From Mesorhizobium sp. DCY119 (lineage in GTDB: Bacteria; Pseudomonadota; Alphaproteobacteria; Rhizobiales; Rhizobiaceae), in contig NZ_CP031834.1 of NCBI RefSeq assembly GCF_003590645.1, positions 3,720,501 through 3,784,500 on the forward strand: a DNA stretch of 64,000 nucleotides, in the 5' to 3' direction. The first letter of the stretch is position 1. The number at the start of each line of letters is the position of its first letter. Of this stretch, positions 50,029 to 58,629 are shown one piece after another. The notes beneath the pieces were generated by a model. That model worked only from the letters and a program-made list of their open reading frames with translations. It had not been told where the DNA came from and searched no databases. A program made the translations under genes and the position numbers.

Positions 50029-50464
50029 AAGACACCGGCTGGAAGGCCAGCATGCGCCACGCCCCGGCATCGGCCAGGCAGGCTTCGCCCTGATAGAGGC
50101 TGACGCCATCGAAGCTTTCGCGCGAGGCGGTGAACTTGCGGCACAGCGCCCCGTTTTCCTTGTGCTCGATCATATTGCTGATGGCGCCGCGCGAGCCGGT
50201 GTTGGCGTTGGCCCATGGCAGCGGGCTGGTGCCGAGGCCACTGATGTCAGCGGCGGAAACGGCATTGCGGATGGTCGATTCGTCGGAAAGCCGGTCGGCA
50301 TCGACCGGAGCCTGCGGATTGGAGGCCACCGTCCCCGTCAGCAGCGAGCGGTCGACCTCAGCCTTTTGGAGGCTGAAACCGCCGGCCGCACAGGCAGAAA
50401 GTGATAGGCCAGCGGCCATCACGGCCGCCAGTTTCAGGCAGTTCGACCGCAAAAGGCGCGACAA
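50027..50464 (-). CDS. RT0821/Lpp0805-like surface lipoprotein
   Basis: A 145-aa protein with a lipobox (MAAGLSLSAC near residue 20-25), then a spacer, and a C-terminal domain with NTGSRGAISNMIEHKENGALCRKFTASRESFDGVSLYQGEACLADAGAWRML, typical of the RT0821/Lpp0805 outer-surface family. Two conserved Cys probably form a disulfide. The TTG at 50464 has GGAGAG about 5 bases upstream and is preferred; a later ATG would cut into the signal peptide. It is divergent from pdxH, about 76 bp apart. Confidence 0.75.
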   Translation of the reverse strand: MSRLLRSNCLKLAAVMAAGLSLSACAAGGFSLQKAEVDRSLLTGTVASNPQAPVDADRLSDESTIRNAVSAADISGLGTSPLPWANANTGSRGAISNMIEHKENGALCRKFTASRESFDGVSLYQGEACLADAGAWRMLAFQPVS

Positions 50465-50540
50465 TCCATCTCTCCACGCTTGCGCAAGGCGCGACAATCG
50501 GCAATCTCCCGGGCCAGCAACATCACATTGAGCGGAAACT

Positions 50541-51158
50541 ATGGCTGAGACAGACTTAACAGAAGGTGACTTCACCGACAGTCGTGAACCGTTTCGGCTT
50601 TTTGCGCAATGGCTGAACGACGCTTCCAAGAGCGAAATCAACGATGCGAACGGCGTTGCGCTCGCAACGGTCGATACGGACAGCATGCCGGATGTGCGCA
50701 TGGTGCTGCTGAAAGGCTTCGACGAGCAGGGTTTCGTCTTCTACACGAATTTCGAAAGCGCCAAGGGCCGCGAGATTCTCGCGACGATGAAAGCAGCCAT
50801 GTGCTTTCACTGGAAATCGCTGCGCCGGCAGGTGCGCGTGCGCGGGCCTGTCGAGATCGTCAGCGACGCCGAGGCCGACGCCTACTACGCCACCCGCCCG
50901 CGCGGCAGCCGAATCGGCGCATGGGCATCGAAGCAGTCGCGCCGGCTGGAAAGCCGCTTCGCGCTGGAAAAGGCGGTCGCCGAATACACCGCGCGCCATG
51001 CGATCGGCGAGATTCCGCGCCCAAAACACTGGTCCGGCTTCCGCATCGTGCCGCAGCAGATCGAGTTCTGGCACGATCGCCCCTTCCGCCTGCACGACCG
51101 CATCGTTTTCACGCGGACCAGCGACGGCGGCTGGGACAAGACGCGGCTTTATCCCTAA
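50541..51158 (+). CDS. pdxH: pyridoxamine/pyridoxine 5'-phosphate oxidase
   Basis: FMN-dependent oxidase that forms PLP. The 205-aa protein has [28 protein letters not shown] (FMN-binding), [33 protein letters not shown], and the C-terminal dimer/active-site segment [27 protein letters not shown]...RLYP. It reads alone toward the convergent cyclase gene, 4 bp away, and no clear terminator separates them. Confidence 0.97.
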   Translation: MAETDLTEGDFTDSREPFRLFAQWLNDASKSEINDANGVALATVDTDSMPDVRMVLLKGFDEQGFVFYTNFESAKGREILATMKAAMCFHWKSLRRQVRVRGPVEIVSDAEADAYYATRPRGSRIGAWASKQSRRLESRFALEKAVAEYTARHAIGEIPRPKHWSGFRIVPQQIEFWHDRPFRLHDRIVFTRTSDGGWDKTRLYP

Positions 51159-51162
51159 AGGA

Positions 51163-52104
51163 TCAACTACGTTTCCGGCTCATGGCCCGGCTCAGCCCGG
51201 CGGCGATCGCTATGGCCAGCAGCGGCCACTTCGCCCAGAAAGTGCCGCTCCAGGTCAGGAAGTTGATCGCGACGATCATGGCACCGATGACGCCGAGCGA
51301 AGCCACCTTGCGGTCGACAAGGCTGGTGGTTCCGGCCCATGACAGCCCGGCAAGAACGCAATAGGCGAGAACCGGCCAGACGGCCCAGAATGTGCCCTGC
51401 CAGGTGAACAGATTGATCGCCACCAGGCCCAGGGCGACCAGCCCCATGACTGAAAAGCTCCGGGAAACGGTTTTCTTCGACGCAACCTGCGTCCAACCGG
51501 TTGTCCGTCCCCACTCGGCCGCTGCAGCCTGCGGCCTGGCTTCTTCTTCCGCGCGCGCCGCATATGCCCGGGCATTTTTCAGGTCGCCGACCTGGACGGC
51601 ATAGCTTGGCACGGCCTCACTGATGTTCTTGACCGACAGCTGGCCGAGAAACTCGAAGCCGACCGTCATCTTGTTGCGGACCTGATCGTGCACCGTGTTG
51701 GAGATCACGATGCCGCCTGGTGCGGCCGAACTCTGAAGGCGCGCGGCGATGTTGACGCCATCGCCGTAAATGTCCTCGCCATCGGCGATGACATCGCCGA
51801 GATTTATGCCGATCCGGAATTCCATCCGGGCTTCGCTGGGCTGGCCGGCATTTCGCCCTGCCAGTTCGTTCTGGACATCGATGGCCGCGCGCACCGATTC
51901 GACCACGCTGGGGAACTCGGCAATGAGCCCGTCACCCCAGGTGTTGATGACACGGCCGCCATGCACCTCGATCAGCCGCACCATGGCGTCGCGATACTGC
52001 TTCAGCGTGGCAAGCGTGCGCTCCTCGTCGGCCTCCATGAGGCGCGAATAGCCCTGAACGTCCGCCGAGAAGATGGTGGTCAATTTGCGATGCGTGGTTG
52101 CCAT
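51163..52104 (-). CDS. class III nucleotide cyclase with two C-terminal 2TM modules
   Basis: A 313-aa protein with an N-terminal cyclase homology domain (about 5-170) and a membrane C-terminus. Metal-binding Asp15 (IFSADVQGYS) and Asp58 (WGDGL) and the transition-state pair Asn118/Arg122 (VNIAARLQ) are intact. The usual adenine-specifying Lys three residues before GDG is Asn54, so base preference is uncertain, though this is frequent in this bacterial subgroup. After a charged linker come two near-copies of a membrane hairpin, starting at Val228 and Val278 exactly 50 residues apart (VAINLFTWQGTFW and VAINFLTWSGTFW). Confidence 0.9.
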   Translation of the reverse strand: MATTHRKLTTIFSADVQGYSRLMEADEERTLATLKQYRDAMVRLIEVHGGRVINTWGDGLIAEFPSVVESVRAAIDVQNELAGRNAGQPSEARMEFRIGINLGDVIADGEDIYGDGVNIAARLQSSAAPGGIVISNTVHDQVRNKMTVGFEFLGQLSVKNISEAVPSYAVQVGDLKNARAYAARAEEEARPQAAAAEWGRTTGWTQVASKKTVSRSFSVMGLVALGLVAINLFTWQGTFWAVWPVLAYCVLAGLSWAGTTSLVDRKVASLGVIGAMIVAINFLTWSGTFWAKWPLLAIAIAAGLSRAMSRKRS

Positions 52105-52311
52105 CGACGTCCTGCAGTCGGTCGATTCCAGTCAAAGTGTTTCTAAACCAGCGTCGAAGGCGGCGCTAGGCGCAAAAGATCCTGCACATGGAAACGCCGG
52201 GTTTCAGCGCGCGCCAACGTTACAAAAAATTAATGATTTCATTCAGTTGGCGTTCATAGTCCGAGCACCAGATTACCGTGCATGGGCTTGGGTAAACGAA
52301 ATGAGGAAACG

Positions 52312-52764
52312 ATGAAAAAGATCATAACCACAGTATGCGCGGCTGCCATGGCACTGACCGCCGTCGCCTCGACGATGACGTCTGCGGGCGCCGTCACCAT
52401 GCCGCTGCCGAAGCTGGAATCGGGCAACACCGACGTTCAGCAGGTCCGCGACGGACCCGACCGCTTCTACCGTCGCGGCGGCAACTATTACTACAACGGC
52501 CATCGCGGCTACCGGAACCACCGGCCCGGCTGGCGTCAGCACAATGGCTACTGGTTCCCGCCGGCAGCCTTCATCGCCGGCGCCATCATCGGCGGCGCGA
52601 TCGCCAACCAGCCGACCTATCGCCCCGCGCCCGCTTACCGCCCGGCCAGCAATGCGCATGTGCGCTGGTGCTACAACCGCTACCGCTCCTATCGCGCGTC
52701 GGACAATACCTTCCAGCCGAACTACGGCCCGCGCCAGCAGTGCGCATCGCCCTATATGCGATAA
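52312..52764 (+). CDS. BA14K family protein, exported
   Basis: A 150-aa protein with a signal peptide ([20 protein letters not shown]...AGA), a Tyr/Asn/Gly-rich region, a short hydrophobic Ala/Gly stretch ([12 protein letters not shown]) and the C-terminal BA14K motif [20 protein letters not shown] with its paired Cys. First seen as an immunoreactive lectin-like protein in Brucella; widespread in rhizobia, with roles in envelope or LPS integrity. GAGGAAA lies 4 bases before the chosen ATG. Confidence 0.92.
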   Translation: MKKIITTVCAAAMALTAVASTMTSAGAVTMPLPKLESGNTDVQQVRDGPDRFYRRGGNYYYNGHRGYRNHRPGWRQHNGYWFPPAAFIAGAIIGGAIANQPTYRPAPAYRPASNAHVRWCYNRYRSYRASDNTFQPNYGPRQQCASPYMR

Positions 52765-52780
52765 GCCTCGGCAGTTGATG

Positions 52781-52808
52781 AAAAAGCCCCGCTTCGACGG
52801 GGCTTTTT
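52781..52808. terminator. bidirectional intrinsic terminator
   Basis: AAAAAGCCCCG (52781-52791), loop CTTCGA, CGGGGCTTTTT (52798-52808). The A-run and T-run on each side make it a terminator for both the BA14K gene and the convergent enoyl-CoA hydratase gene. Confidence 0.92.
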
Positions 52809-52820
52809 ATTTCGGCTGGT

Positions 52821-53570
52821 TTATTTCTTCCGGCTCATGAAAGCGACGAAAGCGGCCTTGGCCTCGTCGGATTTCAGCCGCTCGCGGAAGTGCTCGCCTT
52901 CCTGCTTGATCCGGGCGATCAGTTCGTCACGCGGGGCACGCATCAGGTCGCGTGAAATCTTCAGTGCCTGCGGCGGCTTGGCCGCGATTGCCTCGGCAGC
53001 CGCCAGCGTTTCGGCCTCCAGCCTGTCTTCTTCGACCACCGCATAGATCATCCCGGCATCGCGCGCACGCTCGGCCGAAAAGCCCTCGCCAAGCCCCAGC
53101 AGCGCGAAAGCCTGCTGGCGGCCAAGAAGGGCCGGCGTAAGCAGGCTGGAGCCGGCTTCCGGCACGAGGCCGAGATCGACGAACGGCGTCTTGAACACCG
53201 TGCGCGGCGTGGCGAAGGTCAGGTCGCAATGCAGGTTCAGCGTCGTGCCGATGCCGACCGCAATGCCATCGACGCCCGAAACCAGCGGCTTTTCCGATTC
53301 GGCCAGCGCCAGCAGGAAATCCCAGACTTCCCCGCCGCCATCGCCACCCATGGCGACCGCCATGAAATCGGCGAGGTCGTTGCCGGCGGAGAACGCGCCG
53401 GGCACGCCGAACACCACATTCACCCGGATTTCCGGATCGGCATCGGCTGCCCTGAGCGCTGCCGAAAAGGCTGCATACATGGCGCGGGTCAGCGCGTTCT
53501 TCTTGTCCGGGCGGTTCATCCGGATGATCTGCACGGCGCCCCGCCGTTCGATGAGAATATGCTCGGTCAC
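52821..53570 (-). CDS. enoyl-CoA hydratase/isomerase family protein
   Basis: A 249-aa crotonase-fold protein. The oxyanion-hole segment GAFSAGNDLADFMA and the second oxyanion loop VDGIAVGIGTTLNLHCDLTFA are present. The residues at the usual catalytic Glu positions are not both evident (PFVDLGLVPEAGSS holds one Glu), so it could be a hydratase or an isomerase. The start is GTG at 53570 with AAGGAT about 7 bases upstream. It begins 26 bp after the acyl-CoA dehydrogenase stop, so the two make a beta-oxidation pair. Confidence 0.88.
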   Translation of the reverse strand: MTEHILIERRGAVQIIRMNRPDKKNALTRAMYAAFSAALRAADADPEIRVNVVFGVPGAFSAGNDLADFMAVAMGGDGGGEVWDFLLALAESEKPLVSGVDGIAVGIGTTLNLHCDLTFATPRTVFKTPFVDLGLVPEAGSSLLTPALLGRQQAFALLGLGEGFSAERARDAGMIYAVVEEDRLEAETLAAAEAIAAKPPQALKISRDLMRAPRDELIARIKQEGEHFRERLKSDEAKAAFVAFMSRKK

Positions 53571-53596
53571 GGTCAAATATCCTTGTTGGCTCAAGC

Positions 53597-55375
53597 TCAG
53601 GCTAAAATCAGGCTCTGGGCTGCCGCCGATAGGCTCGCCGCGCCACCGACGACGCGCTCTTTCAGCGCCCGCGTTTCGCCCAGCAGGTTTTCGGCGAAGA
53701 AGCGGCATAGCGATTGCCGCGCCTCATTCTGTTCGGCCAGCGCACCCCGCGCCAGATAGGCACCGCCGGAAGCCAGCGCGAACAGGCGCAGGTAAGGCGT
53801 AGCACCCGCCAGCGCCTCGTCCACCCGGCCGTCGGCTGCGAGTTTCTGCAGATGACGCGTTGCGTTGGAAAGATCGTCTAGCGCATTGTCGATGGCGTTG
53901 GCGGTCTGGCCGAAGCCATGCAGGTTGGACGTGCGCAGTGCGGTGACGATCTCGGCCAGTTCGGCAATATAGCCGAAGACATGCTCGCCGCCGCCCTGCG
54001 GCAGCTTGCGCATCACCAGGTCGATCGCCTGGATGCCGTTGGTTCCCTCATAGATCGGCGCGATGCGGGCGTCGCGGTAAAGCGCTGCCGCGCCCGTCTC
54101 CTCAATGAAGCCCATGCCGCCATGGATCTGCAGGCCGAGCGAGGCGACATCGACGCCGACATCGGTCGAGAACGCCTTGGCAATCGGCGTCAGCAGATTG
54201 GCGCGGTCCTGCCAATGCTGCCTGCCGTCGCCATCGGATGCCCGTGCCTTGTCGGTGGCGTAGGCGCAGGAATAGCTGATGGCGCGCGCGATCTGCGTCA
54301 GCGCCTTCATCGTCAGCAGATTGCGCTGCACGTCGGGGTGATGGACGATCGGGGCCATGCCCTCGCCCTGATAGGTCGACGCCTTGCCCTGCCGGCGCTC
54401 ATTGGCATAGGCGAGCGCCTTCTGGAACGCCGCTTCCGCCACCGCCACGCCCTGCATGCCGACGGCCAGACGGGCATTGTTCATCATGGTGAACATGCAG
54501 GCGAGGCCCTTGTTCTCCTCGCCGATCAGCCAGCCGACCGCTCCCGCTTCACTGCCCTTCACGAAGCCGTCGCCATAGATCATCGTGCAGGTCGGCGAGC
54601 CGTGGATGCCGAGCTTCTCCTCCAGACCCGAGCAGAATACGTCATTACGCTCGCCGAGCGAGCCGTCCTCATTGACGAAGAATTTCGGCACCAGGAACAG
54701 CGAGATGCCGCGCGTGCCGGCAGGCGCGTCAGGCAACCGCGCCAGCACCATGTGCACGATGTTGTCGGTGAAATCGTGCTCGCCATAGGTGATGAATATC
54801 TTCTGGCCGAAGATGCGATAGGTGCCGTCGCCGGCGCGCTCGGCACGGGCGCGCAGAGCAGCGAGGTCCGAACCGGCCTGCGGCTCGGTGAGGTTCATCG
54901 TGCCCATCCACTCGCCGGAAACGAGCTTTTCCAGGTATTTTTTCTTCAGCTCCTCGGTAGCGTGCTTTTCCAGCGCCTCGACCGCGCCCATGGTCAGCGT
55001 CGGGCCGATCGCAAAAGCCATCGAGCCGGAATTCCACATTTCGAGCGCGGCAACGCCGAGCATCGCCGGCAGCGCCTGCCCGCCATATTCCTCCGGGCCC
55101 TGCAGCGCGTTCCAGCCGCCATCGATCCAGCGGCGGTAGAGTTCCTTCCAGCCGGGCGGCGTGGTCACCGCAGCGTCCTTCAGCACGGCGCCCTTTTCGT
55201 CGCCGATCTTGCGCAGCGGCGCCACCTCGTCGGTGGCGAAGCGGCCTGCTTCCTCGAGGATCGCGTCGACAAGATCTTCGCTCAACTCGCCAAACGCGCC
55301 TTCCTCCAGCCCGGCTTTCAGCCCGGCCACGTGTTTCAGCGTGAAGGAAATCTCCTCGACAGGTGCGCGATACAT
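53597..55375 (-). CDS. acyl-CoA dehydrogenase, long C-terminal-extension type
   Basis: FAD enzyme for the first step of fatty-acid beta-oxidation. The 592-aa length and the C-terminal extension are those of the FadE/AcdA-like group with acyl-CoA_dh_C, longer than the 380-aa classic form. WMGTMNLTEPQAGSDLAALRARAE is the FAD-binding middle domain, and GGMGFIEETGAAALYRDARIAPIYEGTNGIQAIDLV carries the catalytic Glu in YEGT. GAGGAG precedes the ATG at 55375 by about 10 bases. It is transcribed with the hydratase and preceded by a perfect palindrome. Confidence 0.93.
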   Translation of the reverse strand: MYRAPVEEISFTLKHVAGLKAGLEEGAFGELSEDLVDAILEEAGRFATDEVAPLRKIGDEKGAVLKDAAVTTPPGWKELYRRWIDGGWNALQGPEEYGGQALPAMLGVAALEMWNSGSMAFAIGPTLTMGAVEALEKHATEELKKKYLEKLVSGEWMGTMNLTEPQAGSDLAALRARAERAGDGTYRIFGQKIFITYGEHDFTDNIVHMVLARLPDAPAGTRGISLFLVPKFFVNEDGSLGERNDVFCSGLEEKLGIHGSPTCTMIYGDGFVKGSEAGAVGWLIGEENKGLACMFTMMNNARLAVGMQGVAVAEAAFQKALAYANERRQGKASTYQGEGMAPIVHHPDVQRNLLTMKALTQIARAISYSCAYATDKARASDGDGRQHWQDRANLLTPIAKAFSTDVGVDVASLGLQIHGGMGFIEETGAAALYRDARIAPIYEGTNGIQAIDLVMRKLPQGGGEHVFGYIAELAEIVTALRTSNLHGFGQTANAIDNALDDLSNATRHLQKLAADGRVDEALAGATPYLRLFALASGGAYLARGALAEQNEARQSLCRFFAENLLGETRALKERVVGGAASLSAAAQSLILA

Positions 55376-55450
55376 GTTTGGCTGCTCCTCCTCAGGCATA
55401 GAACACTCGCCCGGCACCCTATGCGGTGCGGGTGCTCACCGCTAGTTTCT

Positions 55451-55468
55451 TTTGACGTTTACGTCAAA
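55451..55468. promoter_or_regulatory. perfect palindrome, candidate operator for the acyl-CoA dehydrogenase operon
   Basis: TTTGACGT-TT-ACGTCAAA, two 8-bp half-sites around a TT, 76 bp upstream of the dehydrogenase start and 40 bp upstream of the divergent muramidase start. A TTGACG -35 hexamer can be read on either strand inside it. The shape resembles sites of MerR-type LiuR regulators of fatty- or branched-chain acid degradation as I recall them; the regulator is not in the window. Confidence 0.6.
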
Positions 55469-55507
55469 TTTCACGCAGATGTAGCGCACCCACATATTTC
55501 ATTAACC

Positions 55508-56731
55508 ATGATGGCCCAGGATACCCGCTTGATTTACAGGAACCGTCCTTTGCGCTTTTTCACCCATCGTCCTCGCCGAAAAGCGCTTCTGGCGCTCGGC
55601 GCGGCAATGGCTCTTCACCTTGCGCCCGCCATGGCCTCGGATTTTTCCGAACCGTGGAAGAGTTCCGACCGCGCGCTGGTGGTCGACGCTTACGAGTACA
55701 ACGCCATCGACTGGCCGAAGCTGGCCACCGACAAGCGCATCGTCGGCTTCATCAACAAGGCTTCCGACGGGCTGTCGCCACCCTATGCCTGCTCCGGCAA
55801 TGAAACCGAGGTGAAGCTGTGCAAGGCGCTGTGGAAGCGCCACGCGGTTGCTCGCGAGCTCTACCAGACGCGCAAGTCGATGGCGAAGGCGCTCGGCCTG
55901 AAATGGGGCGCCTATCACCTCGCCCGGCCCGGCAATCCGATCGACCAGGCCAACAATTTCATCGATTTCGCAGCCCCCGACGCCGACGACCTGATGGCCA
56001 TCGACATCGAGGAGAACGACCCGACGAAGTGGATGTCGCTGGAGGACGCCGAGGAATTCGTGCGCCACATCCAGCGCCGCACCGGACGCTTCCCGATCCT
56101 CTACACCAATGGCACCACCGCACAGCACATCGCCGACAACCGCGAAAAGTACCCGCTGCTGTCGCGACTGCCGCTCTGGTATGCGCGCTACAAGCCGGAG
56201 ATCGGCCTGCATTTCCCGAAGGGCAACTGGCAGAGCTACGCGCTGTGGCAATTCTCCGCGCAGGCCAATTGCAGCGCGCGCAGCTGCCCCTATCGCGTGC
56301 CAGGAACCGAGACCGACATCGACGTCAATGTCGCGCCGATGAATGCCGAGGATCTGCGCAGGGCCTGGCCCTTTGGCGGGTTGCTCGACGTGCCTATGGA
56401 GATGATCGCCAGCGTGCCATTGCCGATCGGCCGCGAAGCGGGGCTGGCCGGGGAAGTCACGCTGTCCTACGCCTCGGTCGAGCCGGCCAGTGCGATCGCA
56501 GCACTCGAAAACGCCTTCCAGGTGCGTGGCCAGCAGCATCCTGACCGTTTCGGCATGGCAGTCGTGGACGAGCCCGCAATCGCCTTAGCGAAGGCTGAGG
56601 TCGGCCTTTTCGGCAAAGTAGCCGCCTATTTCGCGTCGCTGACACAGCGGGTGACATCGGCCTTCGGCGACACACCGGGCATTGATCCCATCACGACGGC
56701 GACGATACCGGCAAGGACGGAAGTGCCCTGA
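55508..56731 (+). CDS. secreted GH25 family muramidase-like protein
   Basis: A 407-aa protein. The leader has a twin-arginine-like RPRRKALLALG and a hydrophobic stretch ending APAMAS (about residue 44), so it is exported. The GH25 lysozyme fold (about 55-290) has Asp60 in VVDAYEYN, WGAYHLARPGNPIDQANNF and the catalytic Asp166-Ile-Glu168 in AIDIEEN, then FPILYTNG and WQFSAQ. A C-terminal extension of about 110 residues has no recognised domain. GH25 enzymes cut the peptidoglycan glycan strand. The frame is open far upstream, but that part is antisense to the dehydrogenase; the start at 55508 (or 55511) begins the leader. Confidence 0.88.
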   Translation: MMAQDTRLIYRNRPLRFFTHRPRRKALLALGAAMALHLAPAMASDFSEPWKSSDRALVVDAYEYNAIDWPKLATDKRIVGFINKASDGLSPPYACSGNETEVKLCKALWKRHAVARELYQTRKSMAKALGLKWGAYHLARPGNPIDQANNFIDFAAPDADDLMAIDIEENDPTKWMSLEDAEEFVRHIQRRTGRFPILYTNGTTAQHIADNREKYPLLSRLPLWYARYKPEIGLHFPKGNWQSYALWQFSAQANCSARSCPYRVPGTETDIDVNVAPMNAEDLRRAWPFGGLLDVPMEMIASVPLPIGREAGLAGEVTLSYASVEPASAIAALENAFQVRGQQHPDRFGMAVVDEPAIALAKAEVGLFGKVAAYFASLTQRVTSAFGDTPGIDPITTATIPARTEVP

Positions 56732-56810
56732 GTGGGTGCGACCCCTTTTGAGGTTTCGCCCTACGTTGCCCCCTCTGGCCTGCCGGCCATCTCCCCGCGA
56801 TCTTGGGGAA

Positions 56811-57221
56811 TTACCCGCGTCCCTGGCCTGCCACCACCTCGCCGTCTTCCTTGGTGAAACCGCCAACGGGATTAGCCAGAACCTCCAGCACCTTCTCCGA
56901 AGGCCGCGCCAGAACCGCACCCTTCTGCGTCACCACGATCGGACGGTTGATCAGGATCGGATGCGCCATCATGAAATCAATCAGCTCGCCGTCGCTCCAT
57001 TTGGGATCGCCCAAGCCCAGCTCGGCATAGGGCGTGCCCTTCTCTCGCAGAAGCTCGCGCGGTGTCATCTTGAGGAGCCCGAGCAGTTCGACCAGTCGCT
57101 CCCGCGACGGTGGCGTCTTCAGATATTCGACGATCTCCGCCTCCTCGCCGGAGGCGCGGATCATCGCCAGCGTGTTGCGCGAGGTGCCGCAGGCCGGATT
57201 GTGATAGATGGTAACAGTCAC
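56811..57221 (-). CDS. arsC: arsenate reductase (glutaredoxin-type ArsC family)
   Basis: A 136-aa ArsC/Spx-superfamily protein with catalytic Cys11 in [18 protein letters not shown] and the downstream basic ILINRPIVV segment that carries an active-site Arg. ArsC reduces arsenate to arsenite with glutathione and glutaredoxin; a housekeeping YfgD-like role is also possible because no arsB, acr3 or arsR is nearby. The GTG start overlaps the purD TGA (GTGA) and has AGGAAAA just upstream. Confidence 0.9.
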   Translation of the reverse strand: MTVTIYHNPACGTSRNTLAMIRASGEEAEIVEYLKTPPSRERLVELLGLLKMTPRELLREKGTPYAELGLGDPKWSDGELIDFMMAHPILINRPIVVTQKGAVLARPSEKVLEVLANPVGGFTKEDGEVVAGQGRG

Positions 57222-58492
57222 TTTTCCTGTTCCCGCTCCACCGCGCGCCAGCCGATGTCGCGCCGGCAGAAGCCTTGCGGCCAGTCGATGCGATCGACGG
57301 TTTCGTAAGCCTTTTTCTGCGCCTCGCTCACCGTCTTGCCCATCGCGGTGATGTTCAGCACGCGCCCGCCATTGGCGACGATCTCGCCGTCGCGCAAAGC
57401 CGTCCCAGCGTGGAAGATTTCGACGCCGTCGGCAGGATTGTCGAGCCCGCGTATGACGGACCCTTTCTCCGGCGTGGCCGGATAGCCATTGGCGGCCATC
57501 ACCACCGTCAGTGCGGCATCGTCGCGCCAGCGCGCCGACATATGCGCCAGCTGGCCGTCGGCGGCGGCATTGAGCAGGACCAGAATGTCGTCCTTCAGCC
57601 GCATCATCAGCACTTGGCATTCGGGATCGCCGAAGCGGGTGTTGTATTCGATCAGTTCCGGCCCCTTGTCCGTGAACATCAGGCCGGCAAACAGAACGCC
57701 GGAGAACGGCGCGCCCATATCGGCCATGCCGCGCATGGTCGGCTCGATGATCTCGCGCATGGTGCGCTCGATCATTTCCGGCGTCATCACCGGGGCTGGC
57801 GAATAGGCGCCCATGCCGCCGGTGTTCGGCCCGGTGTCGCCCTCGCCGACGCGCTTGTGATCCTGCGCCGTGCCGAAGGGCAGCGCCGTCTTGCCGTCGC
57901 ACAGGCAGAAGAAGCTCGCCTCCTCGCCGGTCAGGAATTCTTCCACGACCAGTTCGGCACCGGCTCCACCGAATGCGCCGTCGAAACAGGCCTCGATGGC
58001 CTCGAACGCTTCGTCATTGGTCATCGCCACCGTCACGCCCTTGCCGGCGGCAAGCCCATCGGCCTTGATGACGATCGGCGCGCCGAGCTTTTCAACATAG
58101 GCTTTCGCCAAGCCAGCCTCGGTGAAGCGCTCGTAAGCGGCGGTCGGGATGCCGTATTTGCGGCAGAGATCCTTGGTGAAGCCCTTCGAGCCTTCCAGCT
58201 GTGCTGCCTTTGCCGAAGGTCCGAAGACGCGGATGCCGGCGGCGCGCAGATCGTCGCCAAGTCCGGCGACCAGCGGCGCTTCCGGTCCGACGACGACAAG
58301 ATCGATCGCCTTGTCCTTGCAGAAGGCGGCGATTGCCTGATGGTCGTTCACGTCCAGCCCGACGAGTTCCGCCTCTTTCGCGATGCCGGGATTGCCGGGT
58401 GCTGCATAGAGTTTCGTCAGCATCGGCGAGGCCGCGATCTTCCAGGCCAGCGCGTGCTCGCGGCCACCTGAACCAATCAGAAGAACATTCAT
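57218..58492 (-). CDS. purD: phosphoribosylamine-glycine ligase (GAR synthetase)
   Basis: Second step of purine synthesis. The 424-aa ATP-grasp enzyme starts [20 protein letters not shown] and has the ATP-binding [40 protein letters not shown], the catalytic [15 protein letters not shown] and the C-terminal [15 protein letters not shown]. Full length. A start seven codons upstream is also open but does not match the family. It overlaps the arsC start by 4 nt. Confidence 0.97.
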   Translation of the reverse strand: MNVLLIGSGGREHALAWKIAASPMLTKLYAAPGNPGIAKEAELVGLDVNDHQAIAAFCKDKAIDLVVVGPEAPLVAGLGDDLRAAGIRVFGPSAKAAQLEGSKGFTKDLCRKYGIPTAAYERFTEAGLAKAYVEKLGAPIVIKADGLAAGKGVTVAMTNDEAFEAIEACFDGAFGGAGAELVVEEFLTGEEASFFCLCDGKTALPFGTAQDHKRVGEGDTGPNTGGMGAYSPAPVMTPEMIERTMREIIEPTMRGMADMGAPFSGVLFAGLMFTDKGPELIEYNTRFGDPECQVLMMRLKDDILVLLNAAADGQLAHMSARWRDDAALTVVMAANGYPATPEKGSVIRGLDNPADGVEIFHAGTALRDGEIVANGGRVLNITAMGKTVSEAQKKAYETVDRIDWPQGFCRRDIGWRAVEREQEK

Positions 58493-58629
58493 GCTGTCGC
58501 TCCGTGCCTTCATGCCAATCGGCGAGCTTTCCGGTATGGCGCAAGGGCGCGCGGGTCAACCTTGACCGTAGCTTATCAAGGACAATTCATCGTCTTGACG
58601 CCCGCTTCGGCTGCTGTCACGTCAGACGC

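Noticed and set aside
53918-55507. Very long in-frame extension upstream of the GH25 protein, suggesting a 937-aa fusion
   Set aside because: The extension is antisense to the acyl-CoA dehydrogenase and its translation has no domain; the export leader begins at 55508.
56732-56810. Small gene or regulatory RNA between the muramidase and arsC genes
   Set aside because: Only a short GC-rich patch with GGCC-TGCC-GGCC; no frame or convincing fold.
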